Part shown: positions 42,670 to 55,737 of the stretch, piece by piece
Position numbering within the stretch: position 1 is the first letter of the stretch
Layout: each line of letters starts with the position of its first letter
Assembly: GCA_020055645.1 (NCBI GenBank)
Contig: CM034549.1
Span: forward strand, 13,654,430-13,718,429
Source of the DNA: Tomocerus qinae
Lineage: Eukaryota > Arthropoda > Collembola > Entomobryomorpha > Tomoceridae
Direction: 5' to 3'
DNA: 64,000 bases
The notes under the pieces: generated by a model
Databases searched by the model: none
What the model was told of the DNA's origin: nothing
Seen by the model: only the letters and a program-made list of their open reading frames with translations
Position numbers and translations under genes: made by a program

Positions 42670-45600
42670 TTTTCAGTCTCGTGGCAGTTGATTTAATTGC
42701 AATGTAATAAACTTTTGTTGCAACTGTAGAAAAAGAAAAAAAATAGAAGATAAAACCTTAACTTCTAGATTAGGCAAGGGGTTACTTGTGTGAAATTGTG
42801 AAACCATCAACGTACTTAAAAAATTATTAAATACAAAAAATAAGACTTGCTTTTGAGTTGTGTAAGACAGTGTAAGTGCACTAGGATATTACTCCAATAA
42901 CGAGAACAGAAAAGCAAGGTTCAAGGTATATTATGGTATATTATGGAACACTTATGATTATAATGAGATACCATCCCCGGTATTAGGTGAACAATAGGTT
43001 CCACTGTTGGGGACGACAGGGTTTAAAAAATCAACATTAACCATGCATCAAAAAACACTCTTCTGAACTCTGAACATCTGAATGAAATAAACAAAGTCAT
43101 TTAATCAAGAAGACAAACTTGGTACAAAAATAATTCTGATATGACTCTATTACAAATTCTCGTGTATCAAATCCTTCACAGGCGCATGGTATATCTTCTC
43201 TGCTATTATTGTTCAGCGCAGCGTCTTTTTGGGTCTTCAGTCTCATGCTCATGATGTTGCATGTAAGTATACGTTACAGGAAGTACGGAGTTATGAAGAG
43301 TTGAAAGTTCATGCAGATTGCAGACTAGCTTTTATTAGAAATTAGGTACCTTTTGGAAATTTTTTGGAAGGAAATTGGTCCTTTTGTGTAAAATAAGTCA
43401 AAATGGGCCTAAAATGGCATACTATCGGTGAAATATTTTTGGCGTTTTGGAAAATACTTTCTTATTACCTTAAGGATTTTAGGGTGGCTTCTTTCCTTAT
43501 AGTCCTCCCTTTAATAGGTGTCAGGTGTATGTCCTTGATTTGGGTGAATTTGTAATTCGGACCAAACCTGACCGCAACAACTTTTTCCCCATATGCAAGG
43601 ATAGATAGATTGATAAAGATATAAGATATGTATAAAAAATATTTCGATTTTAGTTGCTGAGAGCAGCTAAAAACCATAAAATGTTCAGGTTCCTTCAGCT
43701 ATTTTGCATGAACATTTTTCCTTGACAAATAAAAATGTACTATGTAGAAATATGAAAAAATAACAAGCCATGATTGATGTGGATATATAAGTAAAAAGAT
43801 CATAATGCTTTTAATTGCCTTTTGACTCGTTGTCGTTGATGTCATGTCATAATGGTTCAGGAGAGGATTGCAAAAGATATTCAGTACAAAAACATGCATG
43901 GCTCTTGTGGCCAGGTATCGTAGAGAAAAACTGATCTTATTGGAAGGTCAAATAAGATCATATGCACTCACGAAAGTTTTACTATTATATTATAATATAT
44001 CTAACTTCCTTGGGCAATACAAAAAACTAGAGATGTGATGGGAATCATTCACGATCTGACGATTGAACAACCCCTTTTCTTTGCGTATTTTTTCGCAGCA
44101 TGTTAAAAGTTTACGTATACCTTAGTTCATTTTTATGCTTATAGAGAAAATCGCAAAATGCATATTGAGAGACTCATATGCACTCAAATTAAAAAAATGT
44201 TAAGAGTGGAAAAAATGTCTTGTTTGAAACAAGTATTCTTCATTATGTTCTTCTATTCTATGTATTCTTCCCCCTCCATTTAACCTTTTGAATTACATTA
44301 ATTTGCGTTACATTACTACATTACCGAGCGTTCAGTTTCTTTTTGTAAGATGTAGCAACAAAGGATAAATATAAGTGTTCATCTTGGTTCTTCCAGAATC
44401 TTTGGCATCTCCAAAATATTGAAACACTTTTCAAGTAAATATATACCAATTTGGAATTTATGCATTACCTATTATGATTACTAAAAATATAAATTGTACT
44501 ATATACCTATGTGCATTATGCAGTTCATATCAAAATGGAATTTTGAAACGCATCCATCGGATCGGAAATTTTATTGCTGCTAAAGTATATTATAAACCTA
44601 TTTTTGTGACAACTTAATTGAACTACAAGATTGTAATGAAGATTGACGAAATATTTTCGATCTTTAATCTTTCTTATAATATTTAACAGTAATAAACTGT
44701 GTTAGCACTGAGTGTAAATAAAGGATCGGTTGGGGTAGAGCGAATAATAAAGTAAGAACAAACGAAGTAATGGAAAAAAAGGTCAATAACTTTTGACCCT
44801 GACAAGGTATATCTCCAATTGAACTAAACATGTACCTTTGCTTTGCAACGAGCTAAGACTTTCTACGACGTATAAAATATAAGTTTCCTGCTGCCCCAGA
44901 CAGGGGGTGAGTCCAATCATAAAAATTTCTAAAACTCGTTTCCCTTGCTTTCATAGTACGAAGACAGAACTCAAAAATGTTACTCAGTCCAACCAAATTT
45001 ACGTGGGATCGATCAGATAGATACACAACAAACAACCTAAATCTTTTTAGCTCCTCCGGGAAAAACTATTACACATTAATTTCAATTAGGCATTCTATTA
45101 GTTTTGAATTTTGGCCAGTATACAATTTACCTGGCCAATTTACATACATTACACCACGCTATATACTTTAGTTTCCTATTCTTTTCATTAAGGATTATTT
45201 GAGTATTACAGTACATAACATTAGTATTACTGTACTGAACATTCGACCTTGACTGAAATTATTTTAATGAACTACCGCATAGATAGAAATAAGGGAGATC
45301 AATCAACAATTAAAAAATACCTCTATGTAAATAACCTGTATATACTTGACTATGATTTTCTCAACTAGTAGAGCCGTAAATTAGTGCGGCAGACATTTCG
45401 TCACAAAAAATAGTTATAGTAATGGCTATGGCTATGAGAGAATCATATGTAATCATGCATGAATTCATCCTTTAGTGCACATGCACAATATACCTCACGT
45501 CATAGATATAGTTGAAAATTATTTGCATGAGAAATATAGAGTATTTTTCTCAGTCTAAGATAATACATACAGTATTTTTTAGGTTAGCTCTAAGAAATTG

Positions 45601-47385
45601 ACCAGTACAAAGACCTATATTATTAGTATTAGTAATATACTTGGAATAAAACTGCTTTGAAGCCTTGTAAATTGGTTATTATTAAGTGGTGTCTACACCG
45701 CTTTATAGGAATGTCCAATCTGTCTGTCTGTCCGTCCGTAAGCGCGATAACTTTCGAGCGGAATGAGATAACCAGTTCTTAACTAGAGGTCAAAAGTAAC
45801 ATCAAGCTCGTAAATGGGCAAAATCGGTCACACCCCCTGGTCCGGGACAGGGGTTTGAAATTAAAAAATAACTAATAATCGTTGTAATTTCGGCTATTTT
45901 CATCGTGCAAAGTCTCGAAATAGCTCGATTGAAAGGACACAGGTTAATATACACTACTAAATAGGTTATAGTCATCCCCTGGCAGGGAAAAAGGGTGAAG
46001 AACATAAAAACAACTAAAAATGAATGTAAATTCAGTTCTTTTCGTCCTATAAAGTCGTGTAATGGCTCGATTGAAAGCTGACATGTTAATAGACACTATT
46101 AAATAGATTGTAGTTATCCCCTGACAGGGGAAGTGTGTGAAAAACATAAAATTAACTAAAAATCGATGTAACTTCAATAGTATTTGTCCTACACAGTATT
46201 GTAATGGCTCGATTCACAGCAAAAATGTTCAACGACATTAAAAGGTAAATCCCAATAACCCCCTGGTTGGGAAGGTGGGTGAAAACTAAAACTGACTAAA
46301 TATTCATGTAACTTCGGTTCGATTCATCTCAAAAAGTCGTGTTACAACTCCTTTGAAAGGTCACTATGACATGTAATGTTATAACACACCACTTTATTAC
46401 ACCCATTTGTGCATGGTTTATTATAATCTCAAGAAATGTGCCCTATGTGTACTACGTGTACTGTGTACTGCATACGACTTCAACATTTATCACCATTCAC
46501 AAAGTTGTTTTTACTCTAATATGCTCCCAAATTTTTTACTTAAGTTATGGACGTCATTGCTAAATGGACTTTTATCTGATTAGAGTACAGACAGTAATGG
46601 CTTATTGCGTGAATAAACAAGAAAGAAGTGAAGAATTCATTTGCTTCAATATTTATAACAACCTTGGTTTTAGTGATAGAATATTTCAGTCTTAATTACA
46701 AAATGTGGTTGTAAATGCTACTTATTTAACGCTAACTTGTTACATATGCAAAATTGCTAACATGTCCGTGCAATAATATTCATAAAAACTTGAATGATGT
46801 GGAATAGATGGAAAGATCATCCAAATTCGTAAACTGTTGGGTTATGTTATGTTATGTTATGTTACAAATAATAGTACATTGGTTCGTAGTTTAATAGCAT
46901 ACTACACTGTTAGTATCGTATATATTATTACGTTTGGTCCGTCTAGTCTAGGTATGGTCACTTTTTTAGGAATTTTCTGCACTGGAGACTGTGTGATGTG
47001 TAATTACACCCTATTATGCATCCTTTACAAGTAGTCATATAGCATACACAGAGTTTTATAGGTTATTTCATCCTAACATTAAAAGTGCTAGGTAGCTATG
47101 ACTTGGTTCTATCTCATGTCAGTCATAGCGATTCTGTTGGTTTTGGTGCATGCAGTAGATTAAACTTAAATATTAATGGTCTAACGAAACTAAACAAAAT
47201 GATTTACTGCATTACACATTGTGTACTGAAATCAGTATAGTAATACTATTTAGTAGTATCAGTTACAGATAATTAAAAAATATTACATACAACAGAAATA
47301 ACATTTTCAGAAATCTAAATGTTTTAAACCATTGAGGACATTTTTAAGGTTTGTATTTTTCAAAATCATAAAGAGCAGTGTGAAA
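42670..47385. other. Intergenic between MED23 and the first epoxide hydrolase
   Basis: MED23 promoter side, then AT-rich sequence without recognisable genes. Tandem repeats at 45690-46380 and a TTATG pentanucleotide run at about 46842-46864. The last 300 bases resemble those upstream of the second hydrolase. Confidence 0.5.
45690..46380. repeat. Degenerate tandem repeat of about 145-150 bp
   Basis: Begins with CTGTCTGTCTGTCCGTCCGT and an AAGCGCGATAACTTTCGAGC block, then about four diverged units sharing ATCCCCTGGCAGGG, ACATAAAA-AACTAAAAAT and GTAATGGCTCGATTGAAAG. A related diverged stretch (AAAATGTCGTGTAATAGATT) occurs near 50040-50110. Confidence 0.65.
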
Positions 47386-48815
47386 ATGGACTTGATTTTT
47401 GTTGTAAAGATTTTGCTAGCAATCCCTGTGGGTTTTGTAGTAATGCTATTGCATGGAACAATTGAATTGACAAAAACTTTTTACTGGAAATTGTTGAACA
47501 GAAGAAACTTCCGGCAAGTTAATTCACGAAACATACCTCCAGATTGTTTGAATGATAAAGCCTACGGTTTTCACAAATTTGCACAAGTTAATGTAAGGAA
47601 TTATTAATCACATTTTCACATTTAAAACCATTAAAACCTAACAATATACTTATTTAAAACCAGATAATATAAGCCTAATTTTTAATCCCTATGCATTAGG
47701 GTATCAAATTACATTACGTAGAATGTGGGGATGAATCTAAACCTTTAATGCTCTTCGTTCATGGATTTCCCGAGTCGTGGTTTTCTTGGCGTTATCAAAT
47801 CAAGCATTTTTCAAATTCATACCGGTATGACAGATACAAACCTTTAATTGCATTTTCTGTTAGAGTCAATCGGTTATCAAATCATTTTACAGAGTTGTAG
47901 CAATGGACATGAGAGGATATGGAAATTCGGATAAACCAGTTGGAATTTCAAACTATAGCGTTGATATACTTTCACAGGATATTTATGAATTAATAACAAA
48001 AGGACTAAACAGCAAAAATTGTATTCTTATTGGCCATGATTGGGGTGCGTCTATTTGCTTCAAAGTTGCTGCAGATCATCCGGAAATTATTGATAAGTTA
48101 ATTATCATGAATGGTCCACATCTCAGGTGTATACAAAAACTACGTTGTTCCTCGATTAATCAATTATGGAAATCATGGTAAATATTTTATAAAAAATTTT
48201 CACAATATTCCATATACAAAAGTACAATATTCGAATGTTCACAATAATATTTGAGTTTTGAACTGATGATGATTACAAATGTCTGTTCTGTAGGTATATT
48301 TTCTTCTTCAGTCTGCCTTGGTTCCCAGAAACAACTTTTTACAATCTAAATGCGGATGCGTTTAGAAGACTTTTTAGCGATTCTAAAAATAAATTGTTTG
48401 TGACTGAAGAAGAGTTAGAAGCATCCAAATACGCATTTTCCACCAAAGGTAACATTTTCTTTTGTATAATCTAATCTTATTTTGTATTTTCTAATTTCTA
48501 CCAATATGCGTTTTACAAATACTTCATTATCTCAATTTATGCGCAGAATCTTGGACACCTCCTATAAACTATTACAGAGGTCAAAATGTTCCTTCCACTT
48601 TATTTCGAAAACATAAATCCAAAAAAATCACCACTCCTACGCTAATTATATGGGGAGAAGATGATATTTTTCTTCACAAGAGATTAGCAGAAATGGTGAA
48701 GGAAGAGGCAGAAAATCTTACTTTAATATTCATTCCAGATGCCAATCATTATGTACAGCAACATAAACCCACAAAAGTAAACTATTTCATGGAAAATTAC
48801 CTATCTCCTTGCTAA
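47386..48815 (+). CDS. Epoxide hydrolase, EPHX4-like (copy 1)
   Basis: Alpha/beta-hydrolase expected to hydrolyse epoxides, probably lipid-derived, at a membrane. Five exons: 47386-47592, 47700-47824, 47893-48177, 48294-48448, 48547-48815; 346 aa. An N-terminal hydrophobic anchor (about residues 3-28) precedes the HGFPESWFSWR oxyanion motif. The nucleophile is D160 in GHDWGA, the acid D297 in WGEDD, and the base H325 in DANHYVQQ; FYNLNA and NYYR supply candidate cap-domain tyrosines. The full triad is present, so the enzyme looks active. It has a head-to-tail paralogue 6.4 kb downstream with the same exon lengths. The start was chosen because it matches the paralogue's and opens the anchor. 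Confidence 0.92.
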
Positions 48816-51388
48816 GGATTTTGTGACATCTATAATAATTCGAATTTAGTTGTTAATCTTTTAAATATTTGTATACAATATGCAACTCAATGAATAGGAA
48901 GAAACAATTTAAGCTTTAATTTTATCAAGAAATTAAAATGTGCGAGAGAAAGACAAGCCAAATTTAAATTACCATTCTTTATGTTGCATATGATCATCCA
49001 ATTATATATTTATAGTTAGCTAATGTCTATATAATGAATAATTATTATTAAATTAGCTATTAACCCCAATTTTAACTACAGGTTTTAATTTTTTTAAAAG
49101 CTTATTGAAAACTTTTTCTGCATTTCCTAAATGTTTTTCGGGTGGAAATAGTTAATCAAAAATTAGTCTGGGGTCGGACTCGACTAATCATTTAGCAGGC
49201 TGCTCAACAAACACTTAGCCAGCAAACAAACAACAAATTAATTGGGACACCAAAAAGCAAAGTATGATAATGTTTCGAATATATATTAGGGTTTCAGAGT
49301 TTCTTTTAGCCCATTTTTTTTACAGTTTTGAATTTACAAAAGTCGATGAACATGAAAGTCTTTGACAGCTATAACTCCGAAACTACAGTTCGTGTCAAAA
49401 TGGCAGGCAGGTATACAAGAACATTTTCTAAATTTTTCTAGTCACTACAGTCACTAGTTTCATAAAATATTTAAGAAAAATTTGCAAAAAAGATTCATTT
49501 TCAAAATGCTCAAAATGTGATTATATAGCATTCAAGAAAAAGCTCGTAGCTCCAAAATTTCGATTTGTGCCAAAGCTTGGTAGAGAATATACTCTAGTGT
49601 GTTTATTCCAAAAGAACTTAAATAAAATATGTTTTTTCCAAGTTTTTTTAGAAAAGAATAATTTTTTGACACGTTATGAAACTAATGTCTTGAAAATGCT
49701 CTTATCTAGCCTGTCCGTTTTGACACTAATTGGGTGAGTATAGTTTCGGACTTATAGCAGTCATGTCAAATGCCCCCTCAAAATTTTCAGGGCGCGATAA
49801 TTTCGCATTTTAAAAAAAATTAAACTTCTGAATAATCAAGTTTCATGAAGTACTTTTGGCTGCCAGAGTTTGAAACCGAAATGCCAAAACGACTTGCTCA
49901 TATCTCATGCATTCCAACTTTCCAACACAAACCTTTTCAACGTAATCTAAGGGTCGATGTCTAAGTCGCGTTTGAAAACGGACAAAATCGTTCAGTTGTC
50001 ACTTCACTAGGGCAGGGAGTTAAAAATGACAAAAAAAAATATTTAACCTCAGCTATATTCATGTCAAAATGTCGTGTAATAGATTGTTCTATAGCAAAAA
50101 GGTTCAGAGACAGAGATAGGGACACTACCAAATAACTTTAAATAAGTCATAGCCAAAATCAAATCTAACCAACACAACACACAAGACTGCAAGCACGTAT
50201 TTAGTAGGGGGCGGGGGGGCGCAACGCCCCCCCTAAAACTGAGAAAAAGAGAATTTTTTTCTCAAAAATGCCCTAAAATTGCAAAATTTTTTCGCGCTTC
50301 GCGCGAATATGTCTTCTTTTTGGTATAATTTTTGCTTCCGCCTCCCCTTGAACAAATTTCTAGATACGTGCCTGCAAGACTGACCCTCATTTTCAACTAT
50401 CTATCCACAGTCACTACTTTCTTTACAAAGATGGGATCTCGATCTGTCATTTTCAAAACAATTGCACTGAGCTGTCTCTGCATTTGGTTCTGCCTTTTCT
50501 TGTGAGAGTTGGTACACTTATAAATAATGTGAAATGAATTTTAATACGCTCAGTTCATGCTAGCCTCGGCTCATGTTACTAATGTAAGGGAGATTAACTT
50601 CTAAGCTTGAGGTTAAAACATTCTATGTATATATCTAACTGATGCAAATAGGATTGATCTGTTGGATGTCGTAGGGTGTAGACGTGTTTTATTAGTTGTC
50701 CTGTAGTTCTAAGTTTCTGTCCTTCTTTATATTACATTCTCAAAAATTGGTACTTCTTAAATAAGTAGCTCTAACCTTTAAAGTAAAGAAATTATTCATC
50801 TTTCGCTAGATTTAATTGATAGATTATTTTTGTTATTCTGCATTAAAACAAAACAAAACTTCTTGAGTGTACAACAAAATTACAATATTGGAACTGCTCT
50901 TATTGGAAACTCTGTAAGTAAAAGTCTAAATAAATATAATGTAAAATAAGCTTAAATAGATGTACCGTAGTTTAACATATTTATTATTAAAATAACTTGA
51001 TTTTATTGCTAATATTATTGTCATAATTTAAAAACTTGTGTTAAAAGTCTAAAAAAAATAACATACTATACATTGTATCTACGTCATGTCCTGCCACATA
51101 ATTACCTCACGTCAGCAAAACAAAGTCCACTACAAATCCTTGAGCTGTTGAATGGAGATCGACCTACATTCCATTTACATCATGCACATCGCAGATATTC
51201 GGTATGTGTTAACTATAATGTATATCAGATGTTGAAACGTCATCAGAATAATATAAACGAATTGTAGCAACTATTAAAACGCCCATGTCTTTGCAAATAA
51301 TATAATTGAAACAGCAATATGCCACAAAATGTAAATCGTAAATCATTCAGCCATAAGTTAAAAGAATTTCCGCAAACCAATAAATAAA
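48816..51388. other. Intergenic between the two epoxide hydrolases, repeats and AT-rich sequence
   Basis: No gene recognised. Diverged, vaguely periodic sequence at 49300-50130 resembles the 45.7-kb tandem repeat; a CACGTA-bounded repeat lies at 50197-50372. Confidence 0.45.
50197..50372. repeat. CACGTA-bounded short dispersed repeat
   Basis: From AGCACGTATTTAGTAGGGGG to TAGATACGTGCCTGC, with a TTCGCGCTTCGCGCGAA palindrome core; same family as 34664, 36024 and 63340. Confidence 0.65.
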
Positions 51389-52500
51389 AATCTCAATGTT
51401 ATCCAAAAAATGAATTAATCGTAATTTACCAATTTTACCATAGTATGGTTTCGAGCGTAAATAGTTTGTAAGACTCGTGTAAAGTTATAATACTGTCCTG
51501 CTGTATGTAAAGCTGACAAATCTCGATGTTATCTAAAATACAAATTAATCGTAATTTACCAATTTTTCTATAGTATGGTTTCGAGCGTAAGTAGTTTGTA
51601 AGACTCGTGTAAAGTTATAATACTGTCCTGCTGTATGTAAAGCTGACAAATCTCGATGTTATCTAAAATACAAATTAATCGTAATTTACCAATTTTTCTA
51701 TAGTATGGTTTCGAGCGTAAGTAGTTAGTAAGACTCGTGTAAAGTTATAATACTGTCCTGCTGTATGTAAAGCTGACAAATCTCGATGTTATCTAAAATA
51801 CAAATTAATCGTAATTTACCAATTTTTCTATAGTATGGTTTCGAGCGTAAGTAGTTAGTAAGACTCGTGTAAAGTTATAATACTGTCCTGCTGTATGTAA
51901 AGCTGACAAATCTCGATTTAATTTTACTGAAAAGTAAATCAGCCATACTTACTAACAAATGTTACTGAAAAGTAAATCAGCCAAACCTACTAACAAATGT
52001 TACTGAAAAGTAAATCAGCCAAACCTACTAACAAATATTACCGAAAAGTAAATCAGCCATACCTACTAACAGATGTTACTGAAATCGTAATTTACCAATT
52101 TTTCTATAGTATGGTTTCGAGCGTAAGTAGTTTGTAAGACTCGTATAAAGTTACAATACTGTCCTACTGTATGTAAAGCTGACAAATCTCGATTTTATCC
52201 TAAATACAAATTAATCGTAATTTACCAATTTTTCTATAGTATGGTTTCGAGCGTAAGTAGTTTGTAAGACTCGTGTAAAGTTATAATACTGTCCTGCTGT
52301 ATGTAAAGCTGACAAATCTCGATGTTATCTAAAATACAAAGTAATCGTAAATCTCGATTTTATCCTAAATACAAATTAATCGTAATTTACCAATTTTTCT
52401 ATAGTATGGTTTCGAGCGTAAGTAGTTAGTAAGACTCGTGTAAAGTTATAATACTGTCCTGCTATATGTAAAGCTGACAAATCTCGATGTCATCCAAAAC
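51389..52500. repeat. 130-bp satellite array with an internal 38-bp minisatellite
   Basis: Units of 130 bp (register point TCTCGATGTT at 51521, 51651, 51781) carry ATTAATCGTAATTTACCAAT, TATGGTTTCGAGCGTAAGTA and ATACTGTCCTGCTGTATGTA. About four units precede and three follow a block of four 38-bp units (TTACTGAAAAGTAAATCAGC type) at about 51930-52083. Neighbouring units differ by only a few bases. Confidence 0.9.
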
Positions 52501-53787
52501 ACAATTTAATCGTAATTTAAAATCTCTATTTAATTTATCAAGACAACCAACAGATCAATCCCCCTTGGGGCTGTTGTTCACGGGGCTTGGGTTACGCTCT
52601 GGGTGCATCACTCCTGCGTCATGTGGGGATAGGGATGCCTCAGGGATGCTTGAGCTTCGTGGTGTGGCGGTCTCTTTGGGTTAGTAGTGTTTTACTTTTA
52701 GATATAAAAATATTTTATGTAGCTATTAGTATTTCTCATTTAAATGTCCGTTCATATCCTTGTGCTAATTACTAAAAGTGTCTTATTTTTTCTGTAAATC
52801 TCTTTGGCTCCATGGGCAAAATGCCCGTAGGGAGCGTCATCATAAAATAATAATAATAATAAAACTGATGCAAATAAGAAAACAAAAATATCAACATTCG
52901 CAAAACCGGGCTGATCCATCTTTATGTAGTAAAATTGTAATTCAAATGTCATTGTCTATATGGCTATACGATTTATCTCTTGAAATAAGGATTACATGTT
53001 CGCCATTTATTTGCTGGTATTTATCTCAATTGATTATTGTTTTCAAATGTGGATAATGTGTACGCACACGCAGGTATTATGAATCATACTGCAGCAGACA
53101 AACCTATTTATTGTGCTTTTTGGTCACGAATGTTGCGACATAATTAATTAGTACCTATATTGATGCTGCATTAAACATTTGTAAACATAATAATTATTAT
53201 TATTGCTTATATATATACGTGGGAATACAGAATATAGACACTGGAATCCATGTATATACCTTTTAGGGATTTATGTGAGAATATATTATAGTAACACGAG
53301 GAAAATGCTCGTATTCCCAGAATGGTATCCAACATGGGAAGGGCTACCATTTCCCACCAGTTTTTGGCTGAATTTTCCCAGTTTATTCCCTAAGATTTTT
53401 TTCCTTCCAATATATGCTTCCAGCAATTTTTTAAAATTAATTACTTATACATTATGTATATGGACGTCCACGTCATTGATAAATTCACTTTTATCTGAAT
53501 AATCAAGCGAATGAGTTCTTTTCTTATCTACCTCATGCCATTAATAGTCATAACGATTCTGCTGGTGCATGCAGAATATCAAACTTATAATATCAATGGT
53601 CAAAACAATAAGCTAAACAAAATGATTTATTGCATTACAATCTGTATAGTAAATTTTAGGTGGTAATATCAGTTACAAATACTACACGAAAGAATTTCAT
53701 TTTCAGAAATCTAAATGTTTTAAACCACTTTATAAGGACATTTTGAAGGTTTGTATTTTTCAAATTCATGTACAACATGGTCTGATA
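52501..53787. other. Intergenic upstream of the second epoxide hydrolase
   Basis: A locally GC-richer patch at about 52555-52680 without recognised function, then AT-rich sequence. From about 53500 it resembles the region upstream of copy 1 (about 47090-47385), so the duplication unit includes the promoter. Confidence 0.5.
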
Positions 53788-55737
53788 ATGGGCTTGATTT
53801 TTGTTGTAAAGATTTTGTTAGCATTGTCAGTGGGTTTTGTGGTAATGCTATTGCGTGGAACAATTGAATTGACAACAATCTTTTTCTGTAAATTGATAAC
53901 CAAAAGAAACTTCCGGAAAGTCAAAGCACGAAATATACCTCCAGATTGTTTGAGTGATAAAGCCTACGGTATTCACAAATTTGCAGAAGTTAATGTAAGG
54001 AATTATTAATCACTCTTCCACATATTTATATACTTATTTAAAATCAGATAATAAGCCTAATTTTTAATCCCTACATATTAGGGTATCAAATTACATTACG
54101 TAGAATGTGGCGATGAATCTAAACCTTTAATGCTCTTCGTTCATGGATTTCCCGAGTCGTGGTTTTCTTGGCGTTATCAAATAAAGCATTTTTCAAATTC
54201 ATACCGGTAAAACAAATACGAACCTTTAATTTTATTTTCTGTTAGGGTCAATCAGTTATCAAATCATTTTACAGAGTTGTAGCAATGGACATGAGAGGAT
54301 ATGGAAATTCGGAGAAACCAGTTGGAATTTCAAACTATAGTGTTGATATACTTTCACAAGATATTTATGAATTGATAACAAATGGACTAAACAGCAAAAA
54401 TTGTATTCTTGTTGGCCATGATTGGGGTGCAGCTATTTGCTTCAAGGTTGCAGCCGATCATCCGGAAATTATTGATAATTTAATTATCATGAATGGTCCA
54501 CATCTCAGGTGTATGCAAAAACTAGGTTGTTCCTCGATTACGCAATTATGGAAATCATGGTAAATATTTTATACAAAATTCTCACAATATTCCATATATT
54601 ATGAAAGTAAAATATTCGAATATTCAGAATAGCATTTGAGTTTTGTACTGATGATAATGACAAATGTCTGTAAGAAACATTTAAAAGTGAGACTCCTCGG
54701 AATTTAGTTGCTATTGATACGAAAATTTAACACGCGTTTTGATAGTCAATTTTCAAAAATAAACAAACTTGGAGTCTCACTTTTAAGCTACCCGTGGCAG
54801 ATCCCCATGGAAAAATGAAAAGTGGGTGGGAAAGCTCGCCAATTGACGTCATTGGCGACTGTGTATTTAAATTGAGATACCCAAGTGGGGGGAATTAGGG
54901 ATCGGCTGTAGTCATGTAAATTTTCCACACATTTTCACTTGTTCCGAACCCCCAATAAATCGAATAATCTGCCATTCCTACCCGAGGCAGATCCCTATGG
55001 AAAAATGAAAAAATGAAAAGTGGGTGGGAAAGCTCGCCAATGACGTCAATTGGCGAGTGTGTATTTAAATAGGGATCCCCAAGTGGGGGGAATTAGGGAT
55101 CGGCTGTTGTCATGTAAATTTTCCACTTATTTTCACTTGTTCCGAACCCCCAATAAATCGAACAATCTGCCATTCCTTTTCTAAAATATTATATTCTATA
55201 TTCCTTGCTTTTAAATGTTTCTGTAATAGGTATATTTTCTTATTTGGTCTACCTTGGTTCCCAGAAGCAACTTTTTACAATCTAGACGTTGATGTATTTA
55301 GAAAACTTTTTAGCGATTCTAAAAATAAATTGTTTGTGACCGAAGACGAGTTTGAAGCAATCAAATACGCATTTCCCACCAAAGGTAGCATTTTTTGTGT
55401 ATATTATTATTTTTCTATTGATGCGTTTTACAAATACTTCATTATCTCAATTCAATTATGTACAGAATCTTGGACACCTCCTATAAACTATTACAGGGCT
55501 CTATATGTTCCTTCGTCTTTATTCCGAGAACATAAATCCAAGAAAATCACCACTCCTACTCTAATTATATGGGGAGAAGATGATATGGCTCTTCACAAGA
55601 GATTAGCAGAAATGGTGAAGGAAGAAGTAGAAAATCTTACTTTAATATTCATTCCAGATGCTAATCATTATGTACAGCAACATAAACCCACAAAAGTAAA
55701 CTATTACATGGAAAATTACCTATCTCCTCGTAAATGA
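53788..55737 (+). CDS. Epoxide hydrolase, EPHX4-like (copy 2)
   Basis: Same five-exon plan as copy 1: 53788-53994, 54082-54206, 54275-54559, 55230-55384, 55466-55737; 347 aa, first four exons identical in length (207, 125, 285, 155 nt). HGFPESW, GHDWGA, WGEDD and ANHYVQQ are all kept. Differences include AISICF-region substitutions and an LSPRK end instead of LSPC. The third intron is 670 bp here against 116 bp in copy 1, because a MITE with a further insertion lies against the acceptor of exon 4. Head-to-tail arrangement points to tandem duplication, and the intact triads suggest both copies work. Confidence 0.92.
54679..55227. mobile_element. Second copy of the 130-bp TA MITE, split by a nested insertion
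   Basis: Left half AGAAACATTTAAAAGTGAGA... ends near 54786, and the right terminus TTTAAATGTTTCTGTAA resumes at about 55210, matching 13688-13817. The right terminus ends one TA before the exon-4 boundary of the epoxide hydrolase. Confidence 0.75.
54788..55205. repeat. Insertion made of two tandem units of about 190-200 bp
   Basis: Units at about 54788-54977 and 54978-55178 each run from ACCCG-GGCAGATCCC through GTGGGTGGGAAAGCTCGCCA, GGGGGGAATTAGGGATCGGC and CCCCAATAAATCGAA to CTGCCATTCC, with few differences. The pair sits inside the right half of the MITE. Confidence 0.8.

Noticed and set aside
51389..52500. Tandem units considered as a CRISPR array
   Set aside because: Contiguous 130-bp near-identical units without unique spacers, in a eukaryotic context; this is a satellite.
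52555..52684. GC-richer patch that might be a LINE 5' end or a structured RNA
   Set aside because: Only a loose resemblance to an endonuclease N-terminus in a short frame; nothing downstream continues it.
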